A stretch of DNA of 6,205 bases. Origin: an uncultured Desulfovibrio sp. (lineage in GTDB: Bacteria; Desulfobacterota; Desulfovibrionia; Desulfovibrionales; Desulfovibrionaceae). This document shows positions 1-6,132 of this stretch, piece after piece; positions within the stretch are counted from its first letter, which is position 1; every line of letters begins with the position of its first letter. Both the position numbers and the translations under genes were made by a program. Under the pieces are notes generated by a model, which saw only the letters and a list, made by a program, of their open reading frames with translations, did not search any database and had not been told where the DNA came from. The stretch covers positions 1 to 6,205 of the forward strand of contig URTO01000123.1 of NCBI GenBank assembly GCA_900550745.1. The letters are read 5' to 3'.

Positions 1-127
1 GTGGTGTGCGACTTCAACGCCTATCCCTACCGTGCCGTGACCTACGCCACACAGAAAATCATCCGGCAGAGCTTTGCCCTTTTCCGTCACCAAAAAGAAA
101 CTGGACGAGCCGCCCCCTTTGGGATAG
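1..127 (+). pseudogene. Possible 3' end of an upstream gene with a frame switch
   Basis: This is a tentative call. In frame 1 from the left edge, the first 29 codons look coding: 22 end in G or C and they read as a plausible peptide (VVCDFNAYPYRAVTYATQKI and onward). That frame then has no stop until 846, deep inside the transporter gene, which is not credible for a real gene end. Frame 2 is closed by a TGA at 38-40, but after about base 80 it reads SVTKKKLDEPPPLG and stops at TAG 125-127, 27 bp before the transporter start. One frame change in the CCCTTTT run near 77-83 would join the two pieces into an ordinary C-terminus. It could be a decayed gene, a sequencing error or chance. I do not recognise the protein family. 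Confidence 0.25.
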
Positions 128-146
128 GAAATCCTCCCTCAAAAGG
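116..146 (+). promoter_or_regulatory. Weak hairpin covering the transporter ribosome binding site
   Basis: GGGA at 121-124 can pair with TCCC at 135-138, and CCTTT at 116-120 with AAAGG at 142-146, leaving a three-base bulge. The 3' arm contains most of the AAAAGGA Shine-Dalgarno sequence (141-147) that serves the ATG at 155. If it forms, it would partly hide the ribosome binding site. The stem is short and bulged, so this is only a possibility. Confidence 0.15.
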
Positions 147-154
147 AAACGCCC

Positions 155-1318
155 ATGTCATTGATTCCATTATTCCAGTCTCCCAAGAGTTTCTACCGGC
201 TCGCCGTGGCAAGCTTCTTTTTCCTCCAAGGGCTGGTCTTCGCCAGTTGGGCCAGCCGTATCCCCGACATCAAGCAGGCCCTCGATCTCAACGAGGCGCA
301 GCTCGGCGGCGTCCTGTTCGCCATCCCCGTGGGGCAGATGTCGGCGATGGCCCTGTCCGGCTATCTGGTCAGCCGCTTCGGAAGCCACAGGATGCTGCTC
401 CTCGCGGCCCTGCTCTATTCGGGAACCCTCATGGCCCTCGGCTTCATCAGCGAAACGTGGCAGCTCTTCGCCATGCTGGTGTTCTTCGGCGTCGCGGCCA
501 ACCTGCACAATATCTCGGTGAATACGCAGGCCGTCGGCGTCGAACGCCTCTACCGCCGCAGCATCATGGCCGCCTTCCACGGCCTGTGGAGCCTCGCCGG
601 GTTCGTCGGCGGGATCATCGGTGCGCTGCTTGCGGCGTTCTCCGTCAGCCCCCGTGTGCATTTCTGCTTTATCTTCGCCGTCTGTTTGGGCATCGTGGCT
701 ATCATGTTCCGGCTCACCCTGCCGCGCGACATGGCACGCAGTACGACGCCCGGACACAAACGGCCCAAGGGCAAAATCGATCCCTATGTCGTCCTGCTTG
801 GGCTGATCGCTTTCGGCTGCATGGCGAGCGAAGGAACCATGTATGACTGGAGCGCCGTATATTACGAAGCGATCATCAAGCCTTCGCCGGAACTCATCCG
901 GCTCGGCTACATCTCATATATGTGCACGATGGTCTGCGGCAGGTTCATGGCGGACGGGCTTGTGACCCGGTTCGGGGTCATCCGCATCCTGCAGGTCAGC
1001 GGCGCGCTCATCGCCTCCGGGCTGCTGATCGCCGTCCTCCTGCCCCATGTGGCTACGGCGACGTTCGGCCTCGCGCTGGTGGGCTTCGGCACGGCTTCGG
1101 TGGTGCCGGTCTGCTACAGCATGGCCGGAAAGTCCCAGATCATGCATCCGAGCGTGGCGCTGGCCGTGGTTTCAACCATCGGGTTCCTCGGCTTCCTGCT
1201 CTGCCCGCCGGTCATCGGCTTCATCGCCCACGCGTCGAGCCTGCGCCATTCCTTTGCCCTCATTGCCGTGTTCGGGCTCATGACCGCTGTGCTGGCGCGG
1301 TTCCTGCGGCGGAACTGA
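155..1318 (+). CDS. MFS transporter, YbjJ-like
   Basis: Predicted inner-membrane transporter of the major facilitator superfamily, 387 residues with about 12 hydrophobic helices in two halves, the normal size for the superfamily. Visible marks are FASWASRIPDIK (29-40) after helix 1; an MFS motif-A-like loop GYLVSRFGSHR (69-79) with a C-half counterpart GLVTRFGVIR (268-277); NISVNTQAVGVER (119-131); a basic central loop (191-207); and EGTMYDWSAVYY (226-237), a signature I associate with YbjJ-type MFS proteins. The substrate cannot be read from sequence: sugar, drug and metabolite exporters all occur among relatives. The ATG at 155 is chosen because AAAAGGA lies 7 bp upstream and an in-frame TAG sits at 125-127. 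The gene is separated from the downstream cluster by about 690 bp and a terminator, so it is probably transcribed independently. Family assignment is firm; the YbjJ-like subgroup is from memory. Confidence 0.93.
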   Translation: MSLIPLFQSPKSFYRLAVASFFFLQGLVFASWASRIPDIKQALDLNEAQLGGVLFAIPVGQMSAMALSGYLVSRFGSHRMLLLAALLYSGTLMALGFISETWQLFAMLVFFGVAANLHNISVNTQAVGVERLYRRSIMAAFHGLWSLAGFVGGIIGALLAAFSVSPRVHFCFIFAVCLGIVAIMFRLTLPRDMARSTTPGHKRPKGKIDPYVVLLGLIAFGCMASEGTMYDWSAVYYEAIIKPSPELIRLGYISYMCTMVCGRFMADGLVTRFGVIRILQVSGALIASGLLIAVLLPHVATATFGLALVGFGTASVVPVCYSMAGKSQIMHPSVALAVVSTIGFLGFLLCPPVIGFIAHASSLRHSFALIAVFGLMTAVLARFLRRN

Positions 1319-1405
1319 ACCGTCCGGCTCTCCCCGGAAAGGGAACTCAGGGCCGGGAACCGAAAGGAACCCGGCTGAACCGTTCCCCGTTCCACGGAAA
1401 GGGAA
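1315..1405 (+). repeat. 60-bp imperfect direct repeat spanning the MFS stop codon
   Basis: CTGAACCGT occurs at 1315-1323 and 1375-1383, and CGGAAAGGGAA at 1335-1345 and 1395-1405, each pair exactly 60 bp apart. Over the 31 bases from 1315 to 1345, the copy at 1375-1405 matches at 25 positions. The first copy includes the transporter TGA (1316-1318), so the duplication reaches into the coding end. Between the copies, GCCGGG (1352-1357) can pair with CCCGGC (1370-1375), but no T-run follows. The origin is probably an old local tandem duplication. Confidence 0.55.
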
Positions 1406-1410
1406 ACGCC

Positions 1411-1448
1411 CCGTTTGGGATGGCAGCGGTTTTCCCCCTCCCAAACGG
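1411..1448 (+). terminator. Candidate weak terminator hairpin after the MFS gene
   Basis: CCGTTTGGGA at 1411-1420 and TCCCAAACGG at 1439-1448 form a perfect 10-bp inverted repeat with an 18-base loop. CTTTT follows at 1452-1456, a few bases past the stem, so the T-run is short and displaced. It lies about 93 bp after the transporter stop and could end or stabilise that transcript. The long loop and weak T-run keep confidence low; it may equally be a protein-binding or repeat-derived palindrome. Confidence 0.3.
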
Positions 1449-1735
1449 CGGCCTTTTACCCTTTATATCTCATTTGCATGAATGAGTTTTCCCGGAGCGC
1501 ATCAAACGGGGGAGGCAGGCATCTTCCTCGCGCACATGAACGGAGGTTTCACCCCGGAGCTGTCCTCCTTCCGTACCTTAGCCCCTCCCCGCCCGCATGC
1601 GTGAGGCTTTTCCAGCCTGCGCGGAACCATCGCCCCGTCCGTGACCCCTTGGCGAGGGTTTCCCTTGAGATAGCAACAGCAAGGCACACGCATGGGATTC
1701 TTGCCCGCATAGGCGAGGTTTTCCCCCTTCCAAAC
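1426..1735 (+). repeat. Degenerate motif recurring about every 60 bp
   Basis: Variants of GAGGTTTTCC occur six times: 1426-1435, 1484-1492, 1542-1550, 1603-1613, 1654-1664 and 1715-1727. Start-to-start spacing is 58, 58, 61, 51 and 61 bp. In three copies GCAT begins exactly 8 bases before the motif (1476, 1595, 1707), and a fourth has ACAT at 1534, 8 bases before its motif. The longest shared stretch is 19 bases, GGTTTTCCCCCTCCCAAAC at 1428-1446 against 1717-1735, with one mismatch. The spacings are not multiples of three, which argues against a coding repeat. The rest of each unit is poorly conserved, so this is either an old decayed tandem array or scattered binding sites. Confidence 0.4.
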
Positions 1736-1748
1736 AGAGCTCCCCGAT

Positions 1749-1791
1749 AAAAGGGCCTTTTCCCCATCCCCTTGAGGAAAAGGCCCTTTTT
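1749..1791 (+). terminator. Strong rho-independent terminator, probably bidirectional
   Basis: AAAAGGGCCTTTTCC (1749-1763) pairs perfectly with GGAAAAGGCCCTTTT (1776-1790) in a 15-bp stem with a 12-base loop, ending in a run of five T (1787-1791). The A-run on the 5' side gives a matching U-run on the opposite strand, so it could stop transcription both ways. The nearest upstream gene, the transporter, ends 430 bp earlier. It therefore closes either a very long 3' untranslated region or a separate untranslated transcript. It also insulates the SWIM cluster downstream. Each arm is itself nearly palindromic (AAAAGG-CCTTTT), so alternative folds exist. Confidence 0.85.
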
Positions 1792-2009
1792 GCGGATAGT
1801 GCCCTGAAAAGATTATGGGTTGCCGGAAAGCCCCCATTATGGCAGAACTCTTCCTACACTGTGGGGCATTCCCGCAGGGACGCCTGACTTGCCGGCCTTG
1901 CCCTGAACAGGGCCCGCCGCGTAAGGGTAAAGGAGTTCCGCCGGGCCGTCCTTCCCTTCTTTCGATCCTTTAAGAAGCGGCTGCATGGCCGCCGACAACA
2001 GGACAGACG

Positions 2010-3341
2010 ATGGAACTCACCTCCGAATCTGTACTGGCCCTCGCCCCGGATGCCTCCTCCGTCAAGGCGGCGCAAGCCCTGCTCAAACCCGGCCAGTGGC
2101 CGACGCTCGGCTTCAACGAAAACGCCGTATGGGGCGAATGCAAAGGCAGCGGCGCCAAACCCTACCAAGTCGAAGCCGACCTGTCCGGGCCGGTCTTCAA
2201 ATGCACCTGCCCAAGCCGAAAATTCCCCTGCAAGCATTCCCTGGCCCTGCTCCTGCTCCGCGTCCGGCAAGAGGCCGCCTTTACACAGGGCGAAGCGCCC
2301 GATTGGGTAAAGGAATGGCTTGACGCACGCGAGAAGCGCGCCGCGCGTCAGGAACAAAAGCAGGAAAACAAAGGCCAGCCCGCCGATCCCGCCGCAGCAG
2401 CCAAACGTGAGGCGTCCCGCCTGAAACGCATGGCTTCCGGCCTGGATGATCTGGAACGCTGGATGTGCGACCTTATACGCCACGGCCTCGGGCAGCTCTC
2501 CGGGGCCTCCGCATGGCAGGAGGAAACCGCCGCGCGCATGGTCGATGCGCAGCTTCCCGGCATCGCCGCACGGCTGCGGAACCTGCAAGGCGTCACGTTC
2601 TCCGGGGAGGACTGGCCCGGCGTGGTGCTGGCCCAGTTTGGGCAGATGCAGCTCCTCATCGACGCCTTCCGCCATCTTGACGCGCTGTCCCCGGAGGAAC
2701 AGGCGGATGTCCGTGCCGCCCTCGGCCTGTCCCCGGATAAGGACGAAGTGTTTGCCGCCGGGGAACGCCTGAGCGATCTCTGGCTGGTGCTCGGCGTAGG
2801 CTATGCCGAAGAAAACAAGCTCTGGCGGCGGCGCGTCTGGCTGCGCGGGCAGAACAGCGGACGCACGGCCCTGCTGCTGGATTTTTCACACGGCGGCAAG
2901 CACTTCGAGCAGAGCTTCGTCGTCGGCAGCCTTGCGGATATGACGCTGGCCTTCTATCCGGGCGCGGCTCCCCTGCGGGCCATCGCCACAGGCGCCCCCA
3001 TCCGGGCGAAAACGGCCCCCATCCCTACGGTTCCCCTCCGCGAGGCGCTGGAAGGCATGGCGAAAGCCATCGCCGCGCAGCCGTGGCAATGGCCCCTGCC
3101 CCTCATGGTCAGCGACGGCGTCCCCTGCCGTTCCGATAACTCTTGGTTCCTGCAGACGGACGCAGGCGACCGCCTCCCGCTCTCCATAGCCGACAACGAC
3201 GGCTGGGAACTGCTTGCGCAGGGCGGCGGACGCCCCCTAAGCATCTGGGGGGAATGGGACGGGGCCCGGTTTCAGCCCCTAAGCGCGTGGGAACCCGGAA
3301 CGTCCGGTTCCCCGCTGTGGCGAGAAGGAGCCCGCCCATGA
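2010..3341 (+). CDS. SWIM zinc-finger protein
   Basis: A 443-residue cytoplasmic protein with a SWIM zinc-binding domain near the N-terminus: FKCTCPSRKFPCKH gives the CxC...CxH pattern with likely ligands Cys65, Cys67, Cys74 and His76, preceded by YQVEADLSGPV and followed by a Leu-rich helix (78-84). SWIM domains bind zinc and are thought to contact DNA or protein. A strongly charged, Ala/Lys/Gln-rich linker (about 103-140) separates it from a longer C-terminal part (about 141-443) that I cannot assign to a named domain. There are no membrane segments or signal peptide. The ATG at 2010 has AGGA at 2000-2003, 6 bp upstream. The stop overlaps the next start (ATGA, 3338-3341), so the two are translationally coupled. 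This type sits in operons with DUF5691 and MoxR/YehL genes, as here; E. coli YehQ is a SWIM protein in a comparable yehL-yehQ locus (from memory). The exact function is unknown. Confidence 0.9.
   Translation: MELTSESVLALAPDASSVKAAQALLKPGQWPTLGFNENAVWGECKGSGAKPYQVEADLSGPVFKCTCPSRKFPCKHSLALLLLRVRQEAAFTQGEAPDWVKEWLDAREKRAARQEQKQENKGQPADPAAAAKREASRLKRMASGLDDLERWMCDLIRHGLGQLSGASAWQEETAARMVDAQLPGIAARLRNLQGVTFSGEDWPGVVLAQFGQMQLLIDAFRHLDALSPEEQADVRAALGLSPDKDEVFAAGERLSDLWLVLGVGYAEENKLWRRRVWLRGQNSGRTALLLDFSHGGKHFEQSFVVGSLADMTLAFYPGAAPLRAIATGAPIRAKTAPIPTVPLREALEGMAKAIAAQPWQWPLPLMVSDGVPCRSDNSWFLQTDAGDRLPLSIADNDGWELLAQGGGRPLSIWGEWDGARFQPLSAWEPGTSGSPLWREGARP
3325..3341 (+). promoter_or_regulatory. RBS and ATGA stop/start overlap
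   Basis: AAGGAG at 3325-3330 lies 7 bp before the ATG at 3338, and that ATG overlaps the SWIM gene stop (TGA 3339-3341). This fixes the start of the DUF5691-type gene at 3338 rather than at the far end of the open frame, 195 bp upstream and inside the SWIM gene. The arrangement is typical of translational coupling and supports one mRNA. A second in-frame ATG at 3344 is a less likely alternative. Confidence 0.8.
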
Positions 3342-4996
3342 ACATGCCTTTCCTGACCATGCAGGCGCTGCTCGGCACGGACAAGCGCCCGCCCGAACTT
3401 CCCGCCGACGACAGCGAACCCGGACGGCTCACGCAAGCCATTGCCGCCACGCGGGACGGCTCCGAAAACGCCGAGGCGCTCAAGCTGCTCCGCGCCGCCG
3501 GGGTGCAGGCCGTCTGCGGACTGGCGGGGTATCTGCCGCCCCGCGCCGATTCCGCCCTCCCCGCCCCCTGCCCGCCGGAACCCCGCGCGTCCGTCGACAA
3601 GGCCGCCGCCATCGACGTATTGCGCCAAGCCCTTTCCAGCGACTCCGACCGTATGCGCCTTGAAGCCTTCAGGCTCATGTCCGCCGCGGGGAAAGTGCTT
3701 CCCCCGGCGCTGCTCCCGCAGGCGCTGGAACTTGGGCGCCGCACGCCGTCCCTGCGCGGGCCCATCGCCCTGATCGCCGGGGAGCGCGGCCGCTGGCTCG
3801 CCGGACGGAACGCCGCATGGAACATCTTCGCCACCGACGCCGGAAACGAACTTGATCCTGAAATATGGGACAACGGCACGCTCATGCAGCGCGAAGCCTA
3901 TCTCAAGTCCCTCCGCGCGCAGGACCCAGCCAAAGCCCGTGAACTCTTTGAAACGGCCTCCGCGTCCTTCGATGCCCGCGAACGCGCCGCCTTTGCCGGA
4001 TGCCTCGGCGAAGGGCTGAGCGCGGCTGACGAAGCCTTTCTCGAAACCCTGCTGGAAAAGGATCGCAGCAGGGAAGTGCGCCAAGCCGCCGCCTCCCTGC
4101 TCGTCCGCCTGCCGGAAAGCGGCTATGTCCGGCGCATGGGCGAACGCCTTGCCGCCTGCATCGTCGTCCCGGAGGCCAAGGGCGGGCTCATCGGCCGTAT
4201 CGCCTCAGCCTTTTCCGCGCCGCTCCCGGCCGTCGAGCCCCCGGAATCCTTCGATCCTGAGTGGAAAAAGGACTTGCTGGAAGAAAAAAAGCCGCAGTAC
4301 GAGGAGTTCGGCCAGCGCGCATGGTGGCTCTACCAGATAGGGCGCTGCGTACCGCTAGCGTGGTGGGAGGCGCATACCGGCCTGCTGCCCGAAGCCCTCA
4401 TCGGCTGGGCGCAGAAAACCGACTGGAGCAACGTGCTGCTCCGCATCTGGCTGGATGCCGCCCTCCGTGAGCGCCATGCGGCATGGGCCTCCGCCCTGCT
4501 CGCGCATGTGTTCAAGGAACAGATTGAGATTTCCGTGGGCAAGGGCCACTTCAACGCCTCCGCATTCATCGGCCTTTTGCCTCCCCCCGAACGTGAGGCG
4601 GCCCTCCTTGAACGTTTCCCCTGCCCCGGCTCCGAGGGCGGCGGGGCGAAATTCGCACAGCAGCACTATAAACAGATGATGCAGTTCGGACGCTTCGCCG
4701 CATCCGAATGGGAGGGGGATGCAACCTTTTCCCTTGAAGGCGGGCGCGCCCTCATCCGGCGGATCCGCTTCTGGGCGAATCATTCCGAGGGCCTCAGCCA
4801 GAAAAGCTACGAGACCTCCTTCGCGCTGACCCATATCATTAAGGCCACTTTTTGGCTGATTCCGGTTTCCTTGCTGGATGATCTGCTTGAAGACTGGCCC
4901 CTCTGCGAAAACGGGGCCCCCTTCTGCCAATCCAGATACGAGTTTCTGGCCACGGCCATCAGAACCCGCAAGGCCCTTCACCAATACTTTGCCTGA
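3338..4996 (+). CDS. DUF5691-type HEAT-like repeat protein
   Basis: A 552-residue, mostly helical, soluble protein. The resemblance to DUF5691 proteins lies in the middle: GERGRWLAGRNAAW (148-161), REAYLKSLRAQDPAKARELF (185-204), an acidic/aromatic stretch with LSAADEAFLETLLEKDRSREV (227-247) and QAAASLLVRLPESGYVRRM (249-267). These read as successive amphipathic helices of HEAT/armadillo type, usually protein-binding scaffolds. A Pro/Ala-rich linker sits at about 66-90 and a mobile segment at about 293-305. The C-terminal half (about 310-552) is rich in Trp (for example W329-330, W342-343, W357, W363, W371, W383) with no motif I recognise. No catalytic site, signal peptide or membrane helix is visible. 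It lies between the SWIM and MoxR genes, overlapping the former and 9 bp from the latter, so it probably acts with them, perhaps as an adaptor. The family name is from memory of conserved motifs; the function is unknown. Confidence 0.8.
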   Translation: MNMPFLTMQALLGTDKRPPELPADDSEPGRLTQAIAATRDGSENAEALKLLRAAGVQAVCGLAGYLPPRADSALPAPCPPEPRASVDKAAAIDVLRQALSSDSDRMRLEAFRLMSAAGKVLPPALLPQALELGRRTPSLRGPIALIAGERGRWLAGRNAAWNIFATDAGNELDPEIWDNGTLMQREAYLKSLRAQDPAKARELFETASASFDARERAAFAGCLGEGLSAADEAFLETLLEKDRSREVRQAAASLLVRLPESGYVRRMGERLAACIVVPEAKGGLIGRIASAFSAPLPAVEPPESFDPEWKKDLLEEKKPQYEEFGQRAWWLYQIGRCVPLAWWEAHTGLLPEALIGWAQKTDWSNVLLRIWLDAALRERHAAWASALLAHVFKEQIEISVGKGHFNASAFIGLLPPPEREAALLERFPCPGSEGGGAKFAQQHYKQMMQFGRFAASEWEGDATFSLEGGRALIRRIRFWANHSEGLSQKSYETSFALTHIIKATFWLIPVSLLDDLLEDWPLCENGAPFCQSRYEFLATAIRTRKALHQYFA

Positions 4997-5005
4997 GAGA
5001 AAACC

Positions 5006-6100
5006 ATGAGCACGGCTACCAACGAAAACAAGCTGCGGCACCACGCCGAACAACAGTTCGCCGAGGAACTGGAAGAACTCAAAAAATCCGACGCCCGCCA
5101 GCGTCCCGCCAACTGGGAGCTTTCGCCGTGGGCCGTCTGCACCTACCTGCTCGGCGGCGAACTGGACAACGGCTTTACGGTGTCCGCCAAGTATATCGGG
5201 AACCGCCGCATCATCGAAACGGCGGTCGCCACGCTGGCGACGGATCGGGCGCTCCTGCTGTACGGGGTTCCGGGAACGGCGAAATCGTGGGTGTCCGAGC
5301 ATTTGGCGGCGGCCATCAGCGGCGATTCCACGCGCATCATCCAGGGCACGGCGGGCACCAGCGAAGAGCAGATGCGGTATGGCTGGAACTATGCGGAACT
5401 GCTCTCCAAAGGGCCGTCCCGCGCCGCGCTGGTGGAAAGCCCGCTCATGCGCGCCATGTCCGAAGGCCGCATCGCCCGTGTGGAAGAACTGACCCGCATC
5501 CCCGCCGACGTGCAGGATACGCTGATCACCATCCTGTCCGAAAAGACGCTCCCCATCCCCGAACTCAACGACGAAGTGCAGGCCGTGCGCGGCTTCAACC
5601 TCATCGCCACGGCGAACAACCGCGACAAGGGCGTCAACGAACTGTCCTCCGCGCTCAAACGGCGCTTCAATACGGTCATCCTGCCCGTGCCCGCCACGGA
5701 GGAAGAGGAAATCAACATCGTGTCCAAGCGCGTCTCCGAAATGGGCCGCGCGCTGGAGCTTCCCGCCGAGCCCCCGGCGCTGCATGAAGTGCGCCGCGTG
5801 GTGCAGATCTTCCGCGAGCTGCGGAACGGGCAGACCGAAGACGGCAAGACCAAGCTCAAGTCGCCCACCGGCACGATGAGCACGGCGGAGGCCATCTCCG
5901 TGCTCAACAGCGGCATGGCGCTTGCCGCGCACTTCGGGGACGGCGTGCTGCACGCCCGCGACATCGCCGCGAGCCTCGTGGGTGCGGTGGTCAAGGATCC
6001 CGTGCAGGACGATCTCGTCTGGCGCGAGTACCTCGAAACCGTGGTCAAGGAACGCTCCGACTGGAAGGACCTCTACCGCGCCTGCCGCGAAGTGGATTAG
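5006..6100 (+). CDS. MoxR-type AAA+ ATPase, YehL-like
   Basis: A 364-residue AAA+ ATPase, the usual length for the YehL-like MoxR subgroup. The Walker A loop is GVPGTAKS (87-94). The region equivalent to Walker B reads RIARVEELTRIPADVQ (155-170), with Glu160-Glu161 in place of the common Asp-Glu. Sensor 1 is at FNLIATANNRDKGVNEL (197-213), and the likely arginine finger is in ALKRRF (216-221). The helical lid follows from about 240, and the sensor-2 region TGTMSTAEAI (288-297) lacks an obvious Arg. The N-terminus (1-35) is charged and helical. MoxR ATPases form hexamers and remodel or assemble target proteins, typically with a VWA-domain partner; this role is inferred. The gene follows the DUF5691-type gene after 9 bp with only a weak GAGA ribosome site, consistent with coupled translation. 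No VWA gene is seen downstream within the window. The AAA+/MoxR assignment is firm; the YehL-like subgroup is probable. Confidence 0.92.
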   Translation: MSTATNENKLRHHAEQQFAEELEELKKSDARQRPANWELSPWAVCTYLLGGELDNGFTVSAKYIGNRRIIETAVATLATDRALLLYGVPGTAKSWVSEHLAAAISGDSTRIIQGTAGTSEEQMRYGWNYAELLSKGPSRAALVESPLMRAMSEGRIARVEELTRIPADVQDTLITILSEKTLPIPELNDEVQAVRGFNLIATANNRDKGVNELSSALKRRFNTVILPVPATEEEEINIVSKRVSEMGRALELPAEPPALHEVRRVVQIFRELRNGQTEDGKTKLKSPTGTMSTAEAISVLNSGMALAAHFGDGVLHARDIAASLVGAVVKDPVQDDLVWREYLETVVKERSDWKDLYRACREVD

Positions 6101-6132
6101 TGAAGGAACCGGGGGAGGGAGCTTTTTGAAAA

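Larger units (their letters stand above)
1319..2009. other. Gene-free region between transporter and SWIM cluster
   Basis: No open frame on either strand looks like a protein here. The longest candidates (1415-1750 on + and 1502-1837 on -) have low-complexity, Pro/Arg-rich translations, no usable ribosome binding site and no recognisable domain. The region holds the 60-bp duplication, the ~60-bp periodic motif, an 18-bp palindrome (CTCATT-TGCATG-AATGAG, 1469-1486), a bulged hairpin at 1599-1622, the strong terminator at 1749-1791, a short GCCCT-GAAC-AGGGC hairpin (1900-1913), and CTTCTT/AAGAAG arms at 1956-1961 and 1972-1977. The SWIM gene promoter should lie between 1792 and 2009, but I see no clear -35/-10 pair. 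An untranslated RNA ending at the terminator is possible. Confidence 0.6.

Noticed and set aside
1..846. Open frame of 281 codons on + overlapping the transporter
   Set aside because: From about 155 on it is an Arg/Pro-rich out-of-frame shadow of the MFS gene; only the first ~85 bases look coding.
1315..1735. CRISPR-like array
   Set aside because: The recurring ~60-bp units share only a short, variable motif; there are no identical 23-40 bp repeats and no cas genes.
1415..1750. Small + strand frame of 111 codons in the gene-free region
   Set aside because: No RBS; its content is generated by the repeated GGTTTTCCCCC motif and the frame does not stay in phase with the repeat.
1790..1816. TTGCGG...GATTAT as a SWIM cluster promoter
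   Set aside because: Poor -35 match, 15-bp spacer and overlap with the terminator T-run make it unconvincing.
1502..1837. Small - strand frame of 111 codons
   Set aside because: It runs straight through the strong terminator hairpin and has no RBS or recognisable domain.
1854..2675. Antisense frame of 273 codons over the SWIM gene start
   Set aside because: The + strand carries the SWIM zinc motif and a ribosome site; the antisense translation has no domain and covers the non-coding leader.
3143..3337. N-terminal extension of the DUF5691-type gene
   Set aside because: It would overlap the SWIM gene by about 200 bp and has an Arg/Pro-rich translation; the start at 3338 has a good RBS and the ATGA overlap.
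4355..5953. Long antisense frame of 532 codons
   Set aside because: It lies opposite the DUF5691-type and MoxR genes, which have clear motifs, and its Gly/His/Arg-rich translation is typical of antisense to GC-rich genes.
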